Assembly (NCBI RefSeq): GCF_029835735.1
Contig: NZ_JAOEAL010000001.1
Location: 4,588,001-4,652,000, forward strand
Source: Shewanella sp. GD04112
Lineage (GTDB): Bacteria; Pseudomonadota; Gammaproteobacteria; Enterobacterales; Shewanellaceae
DNA length: 64,000 nucleotides
Reading direction: 5' to 3'
Positions 1-13,484 of the stretch are shown here, piece by piece; positions within the stretch are counted from its first letter, which is position 1, and every line of letters begins with the position of its first letter. A program made the translations under genes and the position numbers. The notes beneath the pieces were generated by a model. It did no database searches, was not told the DNA's origin, and saw only the letters and a list, made by a program, of their open reading frames with translations.

Positions 1-299
1 ACTATTCCAGCCTTTGTCGCTGCACCTTGGAGGATCTTGTTTGATGTTCCGGCCAGTGCACCGGCAATAATCGGCATTTGCTCCGGCGGGGTCACCCGCA
101 GGCCTTCTAACTTGACGGTTTCCATGCCATTTGCGGCTAATTGCTCATCGACCAAACAGCCGCCGCCATGCACCATCAGCACTTGCTGACCATTAGCGAT
201 CATTGCTGCCGCGGTATCCATTAAACGCGCCATCCCCATTTCACACTGCAGCAGGGCGCCGCCGACTTTAAGAACTAATACTGAGTTGTTGGTAGACAT
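1..299 (-). CDS. argB: Acetylglutamate kinase, 5' part (cut by window edge)
   Basis: ArgB phosphorylates N-acetylglutamate in the second step of cytoplasmic arginine synthesis. Only about the first 99 codons are in the window; the gene runs off the left edge. The product begins MSTNNSVLVLKVGGALL, with the Lys-x-Gly-Gly phosphate-binding stretch of the amino-acid-kinase fold, followed by MVHGGG and then an Asn/Gly-rich segment, all typical of ArgB. It starts 31 bases after the argC stop on the same strand, so argC and argB are very probably co-transcribed, as in other Shewanella arg clusters. Identification is firm for the part visible; completeness cannot be judged. Confidence 0.93.
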   Translation of the reverse strand, partial: MSTNNSVLVLKVGGALLQCEMGMARLMDTAAAMIANGQQVLMVHGGGCLVDEQLAANGMETVKLEGLRVTPPEQMPIIAGALAGTSNKILQGAATKAGI

Positions 300-330
300 C
301 TTGACGACTCTCTTAAATAAGGATGAACGG

Positions 331-1311
331 TTAAAGGTTAAAGTGAATCTTTATGCATTGCAGGGCTTGGCTTGCCGCGCCTTTCATCAAATTGTCGATC
401 GCACTGGCAACCACTAAGTAGCCACTGTTCTCATCAAACTTCCAACCTAAGTGGCAATTCGGAGTCAGCACCACATCATCCACTTTCGGGAACTGGTTCT
501 GTTTCACTGTCACCAGCGGAGCTTGGTCATACACACTGTATGCCGCAGCCACATCGGCAGTGGTAGTGCCTGGTTTTAGCTGTACCGTGATGGTCGCTAA
601 AATGCCGCGCTTGAAGTTGCCTAGGTGCGGCGTGAAGATCACCTCTTGCCCCAGTTGAGTGGCAATCTCGGGTTGATGTCTATGGCCTAATACGCCGTAG
701 GGTGTGAGGCTCACTTCGCAAAAACTGGTATGCAGCTGTGCCTTACGACCCGCGCCCGTCACACCGCTGACCGCATTGATCACTGGATAGGCTGAGGTCA
801 GTAAATTCTTTAATGGTTTCAATGCAGTTAATGATGCTGTTGGGTAACAACCTGGCACAGCAATCATCTTAGTCGCAGCGACTTCTTTGGCATTCCACTC
901 GGCTAGACCATAGACGGCCTTGGCCAACACTTCAGGATATTCGTGCTCAAAACCGTACCACTTAGGGTACTGCGCCACATCGCTGAAACGATAGGCACCG
1001 CTTAAGTCAAACACGGCTAAACCTTGGTTATAGAACCACGCCGCTAAATGCAAACTCACCGAATGTTCGGTCGCTAACACCACGGCATCTGCCTCGGCGA
1101 CGATCTTCGCCTTAGCTTCTTCGGTCAGTGGTGACAGAGCTAAATCAATGTGGCTATAGACAGGGTACAAATCTGCTAAAGCTCTACCTTTATCTAAACT
1201 ATTTTCAGAGACATACAGACCTTGAATCGATAATTCAGACTCCGCATGGACTAAAGCTGTTAGTTGTGCGCCTGTGTAACCACTGGCACCGATAATGGCG
1301 ATGTTTTTCAT
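331..1311 (-). CDS. argC: N-acetyl-gamma-glutamyl-phosphate reductase
   Basis: ArgC reduces N-acetylglutamyl phosphate to the semialdehyde with NADPH, the third step of arginine synthesis. The 326-residue product opens [17 protein letters not shown], a Rossmann nucleotide-binding motif (GxSGYTG), and carries the catalytic-cysteine motif VPGCYPTA in mid-protein plus HRHQPEI near the C-terminal half. The start at 1311 is chosen because the Rossmann strand begins there; an eight-codon upstream extension (MIRFIKIH) would precede the conserved N-terminus. It is followed closely by argB and faces ppc divergently across a long AT-rich gap with a possible ArgR site. Confidence 0.96.
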
Positions 1312-1542
1312 ATGTATTTTTATAAACCGAATCAAAGAGACTTAAAGAATAGATGAATAGCGTACACGCACCAGCGTATATCTATGATGACAAGACTATC
1401 GTCGTAGGAAATCGTAATGGGTCGTTATTTTATTCACTGACGGCTTAACGCTATACATCATGATATTTACTCTAGAGGTCACAAGGGGTGACTCATCTCA
1501 ACTGCTGGCTAGACTACCACAAAGATCTATTTATGCAATATA

Positions 1543-1560
1543 TGTGAATATATATTTTTA
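1543..1560. promoter_or_regulatory. Putative ARG box (ArgR operator) upstream of argC
   Basis: TGAATATATATTTTTA matches the left half and AT core of the ARG box (TGAAT-4W-ATTCA) but only part of the right half. It lies about 230 bp upstream of argC in the AT-rich argC/ppc gap. A second weak candidate, TTGAATATTCTTCA, lies near 1775. Arginine repression of argC is expected from the family; the exact site is a guess. Apart from this site and the ppc promoter and leader, I see nothing else in the 665-bp gap at 1312-1976. Confidence 0.3.
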
Positions 1561-1804
1561 TTAAATTTTATCTTTTATCTGCGTTCAAGCACGCTTAGCA
1601 AATAACACAATACTTCACTAACTGCTTAATAACTCAGTTATCTATGGATGAAAGACGGAAAAATCAGTCCTTTTTATTAACACCGAATACACATACCCGC
1701 AAAGCCGAAAATGATGCAGTTCATATTCACTTCCCCTAAACATAATAAAATATTGCGTTAGCTCGCATTTATATTGAATATTCTTCAACAATTATCGTGA
1801 TTAG

Positions 1805-1833
1805 TTGCATATAAGATAAGCCAGTCGTATAAG
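1805..1833 (+). promoter_or_regulatory. Candidate sigma70 promoter for ppc
   Basis: TTGCAT (1805-1810) and TATAAG (1828-1833) are separated by 17 bp on the ppc strand. This would give a 5' leader of about 135 nt that contains the inverted repeat at 1890-1942. It is a sequence match only. Confidence 0.42.
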
Positions 1834-1889
1834 TTATAAGTTCTGCTGTTGACCATTGCCCTCAGTGGTGGGTATTGTGCTAGCGGGCT

Positions 1890-1942
1890 ATATACCCAAG
1901 CGACCTGAAGACTCTCATCACCTACAGGTTGTTTGGGTATAT
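1890..1942 (+). repeat. Long imperfect inverted repeat in the ppc leader
   Basis: Two 18-nt arms (1890-1907 and 1925-1942) pair with 16 of 18 positions identical; one difference is a G-U-compatible change. The right arm ends 34 bases before the ppc start codon. The arms begin ATATACCCAA. In RNA this would be a stable stem with a 17-nt loop. It lacks a following U-run in the right place for a terminator, so it is more likely a leader structure or a dispersed repeat of the genus. Confidence 0.7.
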
Positions 1943-1976
1943 TGCGGATTTTTATATTTTTCAATTCGGAGTAACT

Positions 1977-4646
1977 ATGGCAGGTAATGTGGCAGACAAT
2001 GTGACCGACATGTATGCGTCGTTAAGATCGAACGTGAGTATGTTAGGGCAAATCTTGGGCGATACGATGCGCACCCACCTCGGTGATTCTTTCCTCGAGA
2101 AGGTTGAGCAAATTCGTAAACTCGCAAAAGATTCCCGCCGTGGCGACGAAGCGGCACGTGAGCAAATGCTAGAACTGCTCACCGCACTCCCCGATGAAGA
2201 GTTAGTGCCTTTTGCCAAAGCCTTTAACCAATTCCTCAACTTAGCAAACTTATCCGAACAATTTCATACTATTAGCCGTAACTGCGATGAGCTGGTTTGC
2301 GTACCGGATCCGGTCGAACAGTTGCTTGGCCGCATGCTTAATGGCCGTATCGATCAAACCAAGATGTTGGATTGCTTAAAAACGCTGGATATCGACTTAG
2401 TCCTCACCGCGCATCCAACGGAAATCTCTCGCCGCACACTGATCCAAAAATATGCTGCAATTGTGGATTGCCTCGCCGAGCAAGAAAACAATCAACTGTC
2501 GGACAGAGAGCGCCGCCAAATTAATCTGCGTCTGCGCCAGTTAATCGCCCAAATCTGGCACACCAATGAAATTCGCCGTGAACGCCCAACGCCAGTGGAT
2601 GAAGCCCGCTGGGGATTATCCACCATTGAAGAATCCCTCTGGCATGCTGTCCCCGACTTTTTAAGGCAGCTCAACGATCAAGTACAAGATCGCACAGGCC
2701 AGCAATTGCCTATCGATATCGCACCGGTGCGTTTCTCAAGCTGGATGGGTGGCGATCGCGACGGCAACCCTTTTGTGACCGCTAAAGTCACCCAAGAAGT
2801 GTTAGATCGTAATCGCCATGCCGCCGCCCGTTTATTCCTCAAGGATATAGTGTTGCTGGTTGGCGAGTTATCGATGGAAGAAGCCAACAGCGAACTGATG
2901 GCGTATACCAACAATAGCTGCGAACCCTATCGTTTTGTGCTGCGTTCATTAAGACAAAAACTGCGCGACACCATCGACTACTTAAACGCCCGCATCGAAG
3001 GCCATAACCCAGAAGTCGATAAATCGACGCTGATTTGGCAAGAAAGCGATCTTAAAGCGCCGCTAGAGATGCTGTATAAGAGTTTATGTGACTGCGGCAT
3101 GCGTTTGATTGCTAACGGTTTACTCCTCGACATTCTGCGCCGTCTCGCTTGTTTTGGCATCCATATGTTAAGGCTCGACATCCGTCAAGATGCAGGCCGT
3201 CACTGCGATGTTCTTGCAGAGTTAACCCGCTATCTAGGTATGGGGGACTTTAATCATTGGGATGAAACCGAAAAACAAGCCTTCTTGCTGCGTGAACTCA
3301 GTAACCGTCGCCCGCTGATCCCAAGCAACTGGCAACCTTCTGCCGACGTGGCCGAAGTGCTTAACACTTGCCGCTTAATTGCAAAACATCCTGCTAAGGC
3401 GTTGGGCTCCTATGTGATCTCGATGGCGAGCAAGCCTTCAGATGTATTAACCGTATTATTACTGCTCAAAGAAACCGGCTGCACTCATCCGATGCGCGTT
3501 GTGCCGCTATTTGAAACCTTAAGCGACTTAAATAACGCCGCCGAGTGTATTACCGCACTGCTCGATATCGACTGGTACCGTGGTTACACCAAAGGCATGC
3601 AAGAGGTGATGATCGGTTATTCAGACTCAGCCAAAGACGCGGGTGTAATGGCCGCCGCTTGGGCGCAATATCGCGCACAGGAGCAGTTAGTCGCCGTCTG
3701 TAAACAGGCTGGCGTTAAGCTGACGCTGTTCCATGGTCGTGGTGGCAGTATTGGTCGTGGCGGCGGCCCAGCTCACAAAGCGATTCTGTCGCAACCGCCC
3801 GGCTCAGTTGACGGTCGTATTCGCGTCACCGAGCAAGGTGAGATGATCCGCTTTAAGTTCGGCCTGCCTAAATTGGCGGTGCAAAGCTTAGCCCTATACA
3901 CCTCAGCGGTGTTAGAAGCGACCTTGCTTCCGCCTCCCGAGCCTAAGCAGGAATGGCGCAATTGTGTGGAGCGAATTGCTGAGGAGTCAGTGAGTGCTTA
4001 CCGCGGTATTGTCCGTGAAGAGCCGGATTTTGTGCCTTATTTCCGCGCAGCCACTCCGGAGGTTGAACTGGGCAAACTACCATTAGGCAGCCGCCCGGCA
4101 AAACGCCGTGTCGATGGCGGTATCGAGAGCTTACGTGCCATTCCTTGGATTTTTGCTTGGTCTCAAAACCGCTTAATGTTGCCAGCATGGCTAGGCGCCG
4201 GTGAAGCATTACAGGCGGCCTGCCAACGTGGCGAAATAGGCTTGCTACAGGATATGGAGCGCGAATGGCCCTTCTTTAGCACGCGGATTTCCATGCTGGA
4301 GATGGTGTACGCCAAGGCGGAACCTAACTTAGCGCGCTACTACGAAACCTGCTTAGTACCGCCCAATCTTCACCACTTAGGCGAAACTTTACGCCAGCGT
4401 TTAGATCTCGGTATTAAAGTGGTGCTGGAGCTGACTAAATCGGATACCTTAATGGCGCATACACCGTGGAATCGCGAATCAGTCAAACTGCGCAATCCCT
4501 ATATCGATCCATTAAACTTCCTGCAGACCGAGTTATTAGCTCGTACTCGCAAGGAAACAACCGAAGCTCCCGCTTCCGAACACGTGCAACTCGCCTTAAT
4601 GCTGACGATTGCCGGTGTCGCGGCGGGCATGAGAAACACAGGTTAA
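1977..4646 (+). CDS. ppc: Phosphoenolpyruvate carboxylase
   Basis: PEP carboxylase makes oxaloacetate from PEP and bicarbonate, an anaplerotic step of central metabolism in the cytoplasm. The 889-residue product is of normal length for bacterial enzymes. Visible motifs are the catalytic-histidine segment VLTAHPTEISRR, the substrate-binding SSWMGGDRDGNP, the second conserved histidine segment FHGRGGSIGRGGGPAH, and the extreme C-terminus GMRNTG that closes the active site. The start MAGNVADNVTDMYASLR has a GGAG element about six bases upstream; upstream in-frame extension falls in the leader hairpin and is not conserved-looking. The stop overlaps the start of the next gene by one base. Confidence 0.97.
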   Translation: MAGNVADNVTDMYASLRSNVSMLGQILGDTMRTHLGDSFLEKVEQIRKLAKDSRRGDEAAREQMLELLTALPDEELVPFAKAFNQFLNLANLSEQFHTISRNCDELVCVPDPVEQLLGRMLNGRIDQTKMLDCLKTLDIDLVLTAHPTEISRRTLIQKYAAIVDCLAEQENNQLSDRERRQINLRLRQLIAQIWHTNEIRRERPTPVDEARWGLSTIEESLWHAVPDFLRQLNDQVQDRTGQQLPIDIAPVRFSSWMGGDRDGNPFVTAKVTQEVLDRNRHAAARLFLKDIVLLVGELSMEEANSELMAYTNNSCEPYRFVLRSLRQKLRDTIDYLNARIEGHNPEVDKSTLIWQESDLKAPLEMLYKSLCDCGMRLIANGLLLDILRRLACFGIHMLRLDIRQDAGRHCDVLAELTRYLGMGDFNHWDETEKQAFLLRELSNRRPLIPSNWQPSADVAEVLNTCRLIAKHPAKALGSYVISMASKPSDVLTVLLLLKETGCTHPMRVVPLFETLSDLNNAAECITALLDIDWYRGYTKGMQEVMIGYSDSAKDAGVMAAAWAQYRAQEQLVAVCKQAGVKLTLFHGRGGSIGRGGGPAHKAILSQPPGSVDGRIRVTEQGEMIRFKFGLPKLAVQSLALYTSAVLEATLLPPPEPKQEWRNCVERIAEESVSAYRGIVREEPDFVPYFRAATPEVELGKLPLGSRPAKRRVDGGIESLRAIPWIFAWSQNRLMLPAWLGAGEALQAACQRGEIGLLQDMEREWPFFSTRISMLEMVYAKAEPNLARYYETCLVPPNLHHLGETLRQRLDLGIKVVLELTKSDTLMAHTPWNRESVKLRNPYIDPLNFLQTELLARTRKETTEAPASEHVQLALMLTIAGVAAGMRNTG

Positions 4647-5191
4647 TGAAAAAACTCACGCTTAGCCTTTGCTTGGGATTATCTGTACTGCTTGACGGCT
4701 GCGTCACGCAGTACAGTATCAGCGAGCATGAAATGGAGCAGTATCTCAGCAAAGAGATCCATTTTGAGGTGAAACAAGGTAATCAACTCGTGGGCGCGCA
4801 AGTGCGCATTAACGACATCAGTGTCAGACTCGGCGAAAAGCCTGACACTATGAGCGTCAGTGCGGCCACTCAAGTGTCCATCACTAATCCTATTTTTCCG
4901 TTGAAGGCGCAGCTTTCAACCACCTTTGAGGCCAAGCCTTGGTATGACAGTGCCACCCACAGCGTCTACCTGCGCCAGCTTGAATTGGTGAAAGTAGAAT
5001 CAACTCCTAAGGATATCGAGAAAGCCATCAGTAGCGCGACGCCACAGGTTATGGGCTACTTAAGGCATTTCCTCGAGAATCAGCCCGTTTATGTGCTCGA
5101 TACGAAGGACAGTAACCAAGCGCTGATGGCCAAGATGACCGAGAGCATTCAAGTTGTCCCTGGCAAATTAGTCCTTAAGTTCACTAAATAG
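4646..5191 (+). CDS. DUF1439 family lipoprotein
   Basis: The 181-residue product begins MKKLTLSLCLGLSVLLDGC, a signal peptide ending in a lipobox-like LLDGC, so it is probably an outer- or inner-membrane lipoprotein. The mature part (HFEVKQGNQLVGAQVRINDI..., repeated beta-strand-like segments, C-terminal helix region) fits DUF1439, whose members include E. coli YceB, with a lipid-binding TULIP-like fold. Specific function is unknown. The start codon shares a base with the ppc stop (TAATG), showing translational coupling, and a strong terminator follows. The link with ppc is positional only. Confidence 0.85.
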   Translation: MKKLTLSLCLGLSVLLDGCVTQYSISEHEMEQYLSKEIHFEVKQGNQLVGAQVRINDISVRLGEKPDTMSVSAATQVSITNPIFPLKAQLSTTFEAKPWYDSATHSVYLRQLELVKVESTPKDIEKAISSATPQVMGYLRHFLENQPVYVLDTKDSNQALMAKMTESIQVVPGKLVLKFTK

Positions 5192-5218
5192 CGGCTCGTG
5201 TTGCAAACCATTCGCCAT

Positions 5219-5246
5219 AAAAAATGCTCCCTCGGGAGCATTTTTG
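5219..5246 (+). terminator. Rho-independent terminator after the ppc-lipoprotein pair
   Basis: The 7-bp stem TGCTCCC/GGGAGCA has a 2-base loop, with an A-run before and a T-run after. It can work in both directions, serving the plus-strand pair and the convergent cinA. Confidence 0.88.
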
Positions 5247-5289
5247 TTAATCCAGCTAGACTGACTAAAACCCTTCAGTATTCAAAGAG

Positions 5290-6564
5290 TTACTTGCTGA
5301 AACGCCCTATCGATTGATAATCCACAATCACAGCTTCTGTGAGTAATTCACGTCTTAACATATCGTAGGCCACTGCCGCACTTAAGCTACGCACTAAATC
5401 CCGTGAACGTCGCGGCAGTTTTATCATTTGGCTGTAGACGCCACTGCGGGTAGCCAAGGCAATTGCTACTGTACCGACGGGCTTCTCTTCGGTTCCGCCA
5501 TCTGGTCCCGCTATTCCACTGGTCGCTAAGGCAAAATCACTGTCTAAGATAGCACGCGCGCCCTTAGCCATTTCTTCGACCGTGGGAATAGACACTGCGC
5601 CGTGATCGTCTAACGTCGCCGGATTAACACCTAACACTCGCACCTTAGACTCGTTACTATAAGTCACCAGACCGTGTTGTAAATAGGAAGAACTGCCCGG
5701 GAAATCCACTAACTGACTGGTTATCATCCCACCCGTGCAAGACTCGGCAACACTCAAGGTCAAGCCAGAATTCAGTAACTTCGCATGGATTTCCTCGGCA
5801 AGCGTCGCTTTATCTTCGGCGACAACCGCAGTACCCAGCACCATTTTGATGTGCCCAGTCACCCGTGGCAGCAAAGCAATAGCCTTCTCACCGCGGGCAA
5901 AGATCTTAATCTCAATATGTGGCATTGAGGAGCGATAACCAATGGTAATCCCCTCAGGCAACTCCAATGGCTCAATTTTGTCGGCAAGGGAAGACTCACC
6001 ATGACCTATGGTCAGCAACTTCTTCAGCGCCACCTTAGCATCGAGGTCAAACTCTTCACGGATAAAAGGAATAAATTGTTCCTTCACCATATGCTTGAGT
6101 TCAAATGGCACACCTGGGGTGAAGAATAACCAAGCTCGATTCAACTTCACTCTAAATCCACAGGCCGTACCGACGGGGTTATCCACCATCACTGCAGACT
6201 CAGGCAGCATCGCCTGCTTCAAATTACTGACTGGCATCTCACGGTTATTACGCGTAAACCAATCTTCTAAATGCTGACGCCATTCGCGATTCTCAACCAG
6301 AGACTCTCCCTTTGCCTTAGCCATTGCTTCGGCAGACATATCATCACTGGTCGGCCCCAAGCCGCCATTCACTAAGATGACATCGGCATGCAAGCTACGC
6401 TCTTGGAAAACCGCAATTAAGTCCTCGAGGCGATCCCCCACAGTCACTCGTCGTTGGATCTCAATGCCATGCTCCATCATAGTGCTGGCAAACCAGGCCG
6501 CGTTAGTATCAACAATCTGACCCGACAGCACCTCTTCCCCAGTGCAAATCATCTCTAACTTCAT
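5290..6564 (-). CDS. cinA: CinA-like nicotinamide-nucleotide amidohydrolase / ADP-ribose pyrophosphatase
   Basis: The 424-residue product is a two-domain CinA. Residues 1-170 are the MoaB/MogA-like COG1058 domain ([11 protein letters not shown], then [11 protein letters not shown]), which in characterised homologues cleaves ADP-ribose. Residues about 265-420 are the PncC domain with the catalytic-serine motif VAESCTGG and GIAGPDGG, which deamidates NMN for NAD recycling. Two adjacent ATG codons can start it (6567 or 6564); the second has better spacing from AAGGATCT. It is transcribed convergently with the ppc operon and is apparently monocistronic. Confidence 0.93.
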
Positions 6565-6781
6565 CATAGATCCTTAGCTACCCCAATAAATTACTGCATA
6601 AGGTAAGTAACCTCTGAAGTAATAGCAAGAGTTGCCATCGGCAAGTATGGCTCAGTAACGTGAAGAAAATAAGGCAACAAGTCGCTATTTAGCGCGCATC
6701 AGGGGTGTGCGAGTGAAAGAGGCTGAAAATTGGAATGAATGATTTCAAAATAACAATCTAAAAATGGCAAACGCCAAATGC

Positions 6782-6808
6782 AAAAAAGCCAGCTTATTCA
6801 GCTGGCTT
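6782..6808 (-). terminator. Terminator of the rRNA operon
   Basis: On the minus strand GAAGCCAGC...GCTGGCTT forms an 8-bp stem with a 7-nt loop followed by a U-run, 15 bases beyond 5S rRNA. The gap from here to the cinA start shows nothing else. Confidence 0.88.
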
Positions 6809-6823
6809 CGTTGTTTATTTAGG

Positions 6824-6941
6824 CGCTTGGCGATGACCTACTCTCACATGGGGAGACCCCACACTACCATCGGCGCGATTGCGTTTCACTTCTGAGTTCG
6901 GGATGGGATCAGGTGGGACCACAATGCTATTGTCACCAAGC
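6824..6941 (-). rRNA. rrf: 5S ribosomal RNA
   Basis: The minus strand reads GCTTGGTGACAATAGC at the 5' end and ends ATCGCCAAGC, with the strongly conserved internal segments GTGGTCCCACCTGATCCCAT and CGCCGATGGTAGTGTGGGG. The ends are set by pairing of the terminal GCTTGG/CCAAGC helix and may be off by one to three bases. Confidence 0.95.
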
Positions 6942-7069
6942 AAATTTGGTATTTACTTACCCGTCTTATCTCACGCAGGCAGTAAATGAATTCGGAAAGC
7001 TGTTTGAGTACCACTTCTTAAGTGTTTGTATTCGTCTAAGTATCACTTAGTAAAACCCATCTGGGTTGT

Positions 7070-9962
<2,893 letters not shown>

Positions 9963-10268
9963 ATACAACCCAAATGAGTTTCACTTGAATTGTTGCGACC
10001 AGCTGGTTTTACTTGTCTCATCTTCGACCAAGAAGATGGACTCGCCTTAGACTTGAATATTCAAGACACTTAAAAAGTGTTTTAAGAACTCAATTTTTTT
10101 CGTATTAACACAACGACAGACATCATTGTATTAATTACTATCAGCTTTCCAAATTGTTAAAGAACAATGCTTACCGGCATGCGGTGCATTTCGCTCTCCC
10201 TCCTCTTTCGAGAAGTTCAACAAGCCATCTGTGTGAACACTCAACAAACATCAAGTTAGTCGTATAGG
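9963..10268 (-). other. 16S-23S spacer without tRNA, with boxA
   Basis: The 306-bp internal spacer has no recognisable tRNA-Ile, -Ala or -Glu. It does have a boxA-like antitermination site (minus strand TGTTCTTTAACAA, 10154-10166), and sequence near 10228 (minus strand TTGAGTGTTCACACAGAT) resembling the region just upstream of 16S, consistent with processing stems. Confidence 0.8.
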
Positions 10269-11811
<1,543 letters not shown>

Positions 11812-11993
11812 AAAGTTTTTTTGTTTCCGAAGAAACGGCTCAATGAATTCTGAATCGACTTAGCTTAATAAGTCGTTGTACATATTGCTATGAACACTCA
11901 TTCATTGATTTAAATTTTGATTACTCGCCAAACGGCAGAGTAATTTCGATTAACTCAACACCTGTGAGTGTCCACACAGATTTCTTGTTTAGA

Positions 11994-12006
11994 TTGTTAA
12001 AGAGCA
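11994..12006 (-). promoter_or_regulatory. boxA antitermination site in the rrn leader
   Basis: The minus strand reads TGCTCTTTAACAA, identical to the E. coli rrn boxA core bound by NusB/NusE. It is about 185 nt upstream of 16S and downstream of both promoters. Confidence 0.88.
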
Positions 12007-12052
12007 TTTGACCATTCACTTCGCGTTACCGCTCAGCGGGTCAGGGCTGCGT

Positions 12053-12080
12053 ATTCTACGCATTTCCCTTGTCGCGTCAA
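12053..12080 (-). promoter_or_regulatory. rrn promoter P2
   Basis: On the minus strand TTGACG, a 16-bp spacer and TAGAAT are followed by a CG-rich start (ACGC). The 16-bp spacing is typical of rrn promoters. It lies about 240 bp upstream of 16S. Confidence 0.75.
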
Positions 12081-12187
12081 GGCGTTTTTGCAAACTTCTT
12101 GAGGCTTTCGAATCAACTGCACATTTTGCATTCGATTCGCACTGTCACTGCGGTTGCTTTCGCTGTCTGCCGTGTCAGTGGATGCGC

Positions 12188-12215
12188 ATTATAGGCAGCA
12201 GAACTTTTTACGCAA
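12188..12215 (-). promoter_or_regulatory. rrn promoter P1 with A-rich UP element
   Basis: On the minus strand TTGCGT, a 16-bp spacer and TATAAT are followed by GCGC. The 45 bp upstream (12216-12260) are rich in A tracts on the same strand, as in an UP element contacted by the RNA polymerase alpha subunit. Regulation by growth rate and ppGpp is expected for this promoter class. Confidence 0.8.
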
Positions 12216-12302
12216 GGGCTTTTTTCAGGTTTTTTGCATTATTTTTCAAATCGCTTTTTACACCCAATCTAGGCACAAGCTACCCACGAGTTATTCCCAG
12301 AG

Positions 12303-12311
12303 TTATCCACA
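12303..12311 (+). promoter_or_regulatory. Perfect DnaA-box 9-mer upstream of rrn P1
   Basis: TTATCCACA is a perfect match to the DnaA-box consensus, with a one-mismatch copy TTATTCCCA 13 bases before it. No DUE or further cluster is seen, so this is not an origin. Confidence 0.4.
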
Positions 12312-12458
12312 ATCGCTGTATTTATCACCGCTGAGTGCCGCTCAACATCGCTAAGTAAAACGATTTATCACTCAATACAGACGCGTGGTTGCAATATTAA
12401 AGGAGGAATAAAGATGCAATTCGGCAATGAGGATAGAAAAGGTAAATAGAGGAAGCCG

Positions 12459-12498
12459 CGACCTTATACTTATATAGCTATATAAAAGTATAAGGTCG
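12459..12498. repeat. 40-bp inverted repeat between rrn and the fdh-region regulator
   Basis: A 13-bp perfect arm (CGACCTTATACTT and its complement) encloses a nearly self-complementary ATATAGCTATAT centre. It lies 24 bp after the stop of the minus-strand regulator gene, so it could be its transcription end, but no U-run follows. The rest of the gap from 12216 to 12522 holds the UP element and DnaA-box matches described separately. Confidence 0.7.
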
Positions 12499-12522
12499 TG
12501 CAACGCGCGCTCACTTGTGGTG

Positions 12523-13428
12523 TTAGTTTGCACTCCACAGTAACTGGCCGCAATCGGTAAGATCGTACCCACCTAATAACGAGGCCATTTGGCGCGTGTG
12601 TCCGCTACTTAACATAGTAAAGAGCTGTTGCAGTTGTCTGCGGAAGTAAATGCTTTGCGGCATCACAAAGTCGAAGGACTCTTTGACGAGAGGCACGAAG
12701 CTTAAGCCGCTCTCTAGGGCAACGGATTGGCAACCGAAACCTATGTCGGCATCCCCCCGTGCTATATATCCTGCGAGCTCACGTTCGCTATAGGCCGTTA
12801 GCACCACATTGAGTTGTTCTAAACGCGCCCCTTGCTTTAATAGCCATTGTTCTAAATGTTGCTGGCTACCAGCGCCACCTTGGCGGCTGACCCAACGCCA
12901 GGGTAAGGTGAGTACCTTATCCTCTTCTTGGCATCTGTGGTGCATATCGGTACGCATGATCAAGCCTTGCTGACGGGAATAACCATGCACCATGATCCAT
13001 TGTTGGTGGTTCTGATAACCTTTAAGTAAGGCTGGATGACGGATATTCCTATCCTCCATGCTACCCCAGTGCAGAGTACAAACGTCGGCATAGCCCTTTG
13101 CTAATAGCTCTAACCCAAGACGCGAGCCCGTTGCGCTGTAACTGATCAGTTCGCGGCTCCCCACCTGTGCCATCAAGCGCGCCACTAACATAGAAAGCAG
13201 GGGATCATCGCTGCCAGTGATCAAGAGTCGGTCGGTTAACATGCCGCTGTGGCAGGAGTCCATCACCCAACGGTCAATTAACACCTTAGGGAATAACCAT
13301 TTACCGGTGATTTTCGTTGCTGGCAGAATTCGGTCATTCGCCATAGCGTAGACTTTCTTCTCGTTTAGATCTAAATACTCAGCAACCTGCTTCGCGCTCA
13401 TGTAAATCAATTCACTGGCGGATGTCAT
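12523..13428 (-). CDS. Excisionase-type HTH regulator with periplasmic-binding-like domain
   Basis: The 301-residue product has an N-terminal MerR/excisionase-type helix-turn-helix (residues 5-50: SAKQVAEYLDLNEKKVYAM, then KITGKWLFPK), followed by a PBP-like domain (about 75-295: LLITGSDDPLLSMLVARL...). This layout is seen in regulators that sense oxyanions such as molybdate or tungstate. It is the first minus-strand gene beside the fdh cluster and lies 56 bp downstream of fdhD, so control of formate dehydrogenase or molybdenum-related genes is a reasonable inference. The start at 13428 has AAGGAT six bases upstream; an earlier TTG at 13464 lacks a ribosome site. Confidence 0.85.
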   Translation of the reverse strand: MTSASELIYMSAKQVAEYLDLNEKKVYAMANDRILPATKITGKWLFPKVLIDRWVMDSCHSGMLTDRLLITGSDDPLLSMLVARLMAQVGSRELISYSATGSRLGLELLAKGYADVCTLHWGSMEDRNIRHPALLKGYQNHQQWIMVHGYSRQQGLIMRTDMHHRCQEEDKVLTLPWRWVSRQGGAGSQQHLEQWLLKQGARLEQLNVVLTAYSERELAGYIARGDADIGFGCQSVALESGLSFVPLVKESFDFVMPQSIYFRRQLQQLFTMLSSGHTRQMASLLGGYDLTDCGQLLWSAN

Positions 13429-13484
13429 CTTATATCCTTGTCGTCCTATCTCTTCTAAATTCAACCGATACCATCATTAGCAGC

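Noticed and set aside
1929..1976. Longer N-terminus for PEP carboxylase
   Set aside because: The extension covers one arm of the leader inverted repeat and lacks the conserved start; the ATG at 1977 has a ribosome site.
5735..6277. Open frames antisense to cinA
   Set aside because: They have no ribosome site and no recognisable protein, and mirror the codon bias of cinA.
9963..10268. Possible tRNA genes in the 16S-23S spacer
   Set aside because: Read on both strands, no acceptor stem, T-loop or anticodon arm of tRNA-Ile, -Ala or -Glu is present.
12290..12311. Replication origin suggested by DnaA-box matches
   Set aside because: Only one perfect and one imperfect box, no unwinding element, no dnaA or gidA nearby.
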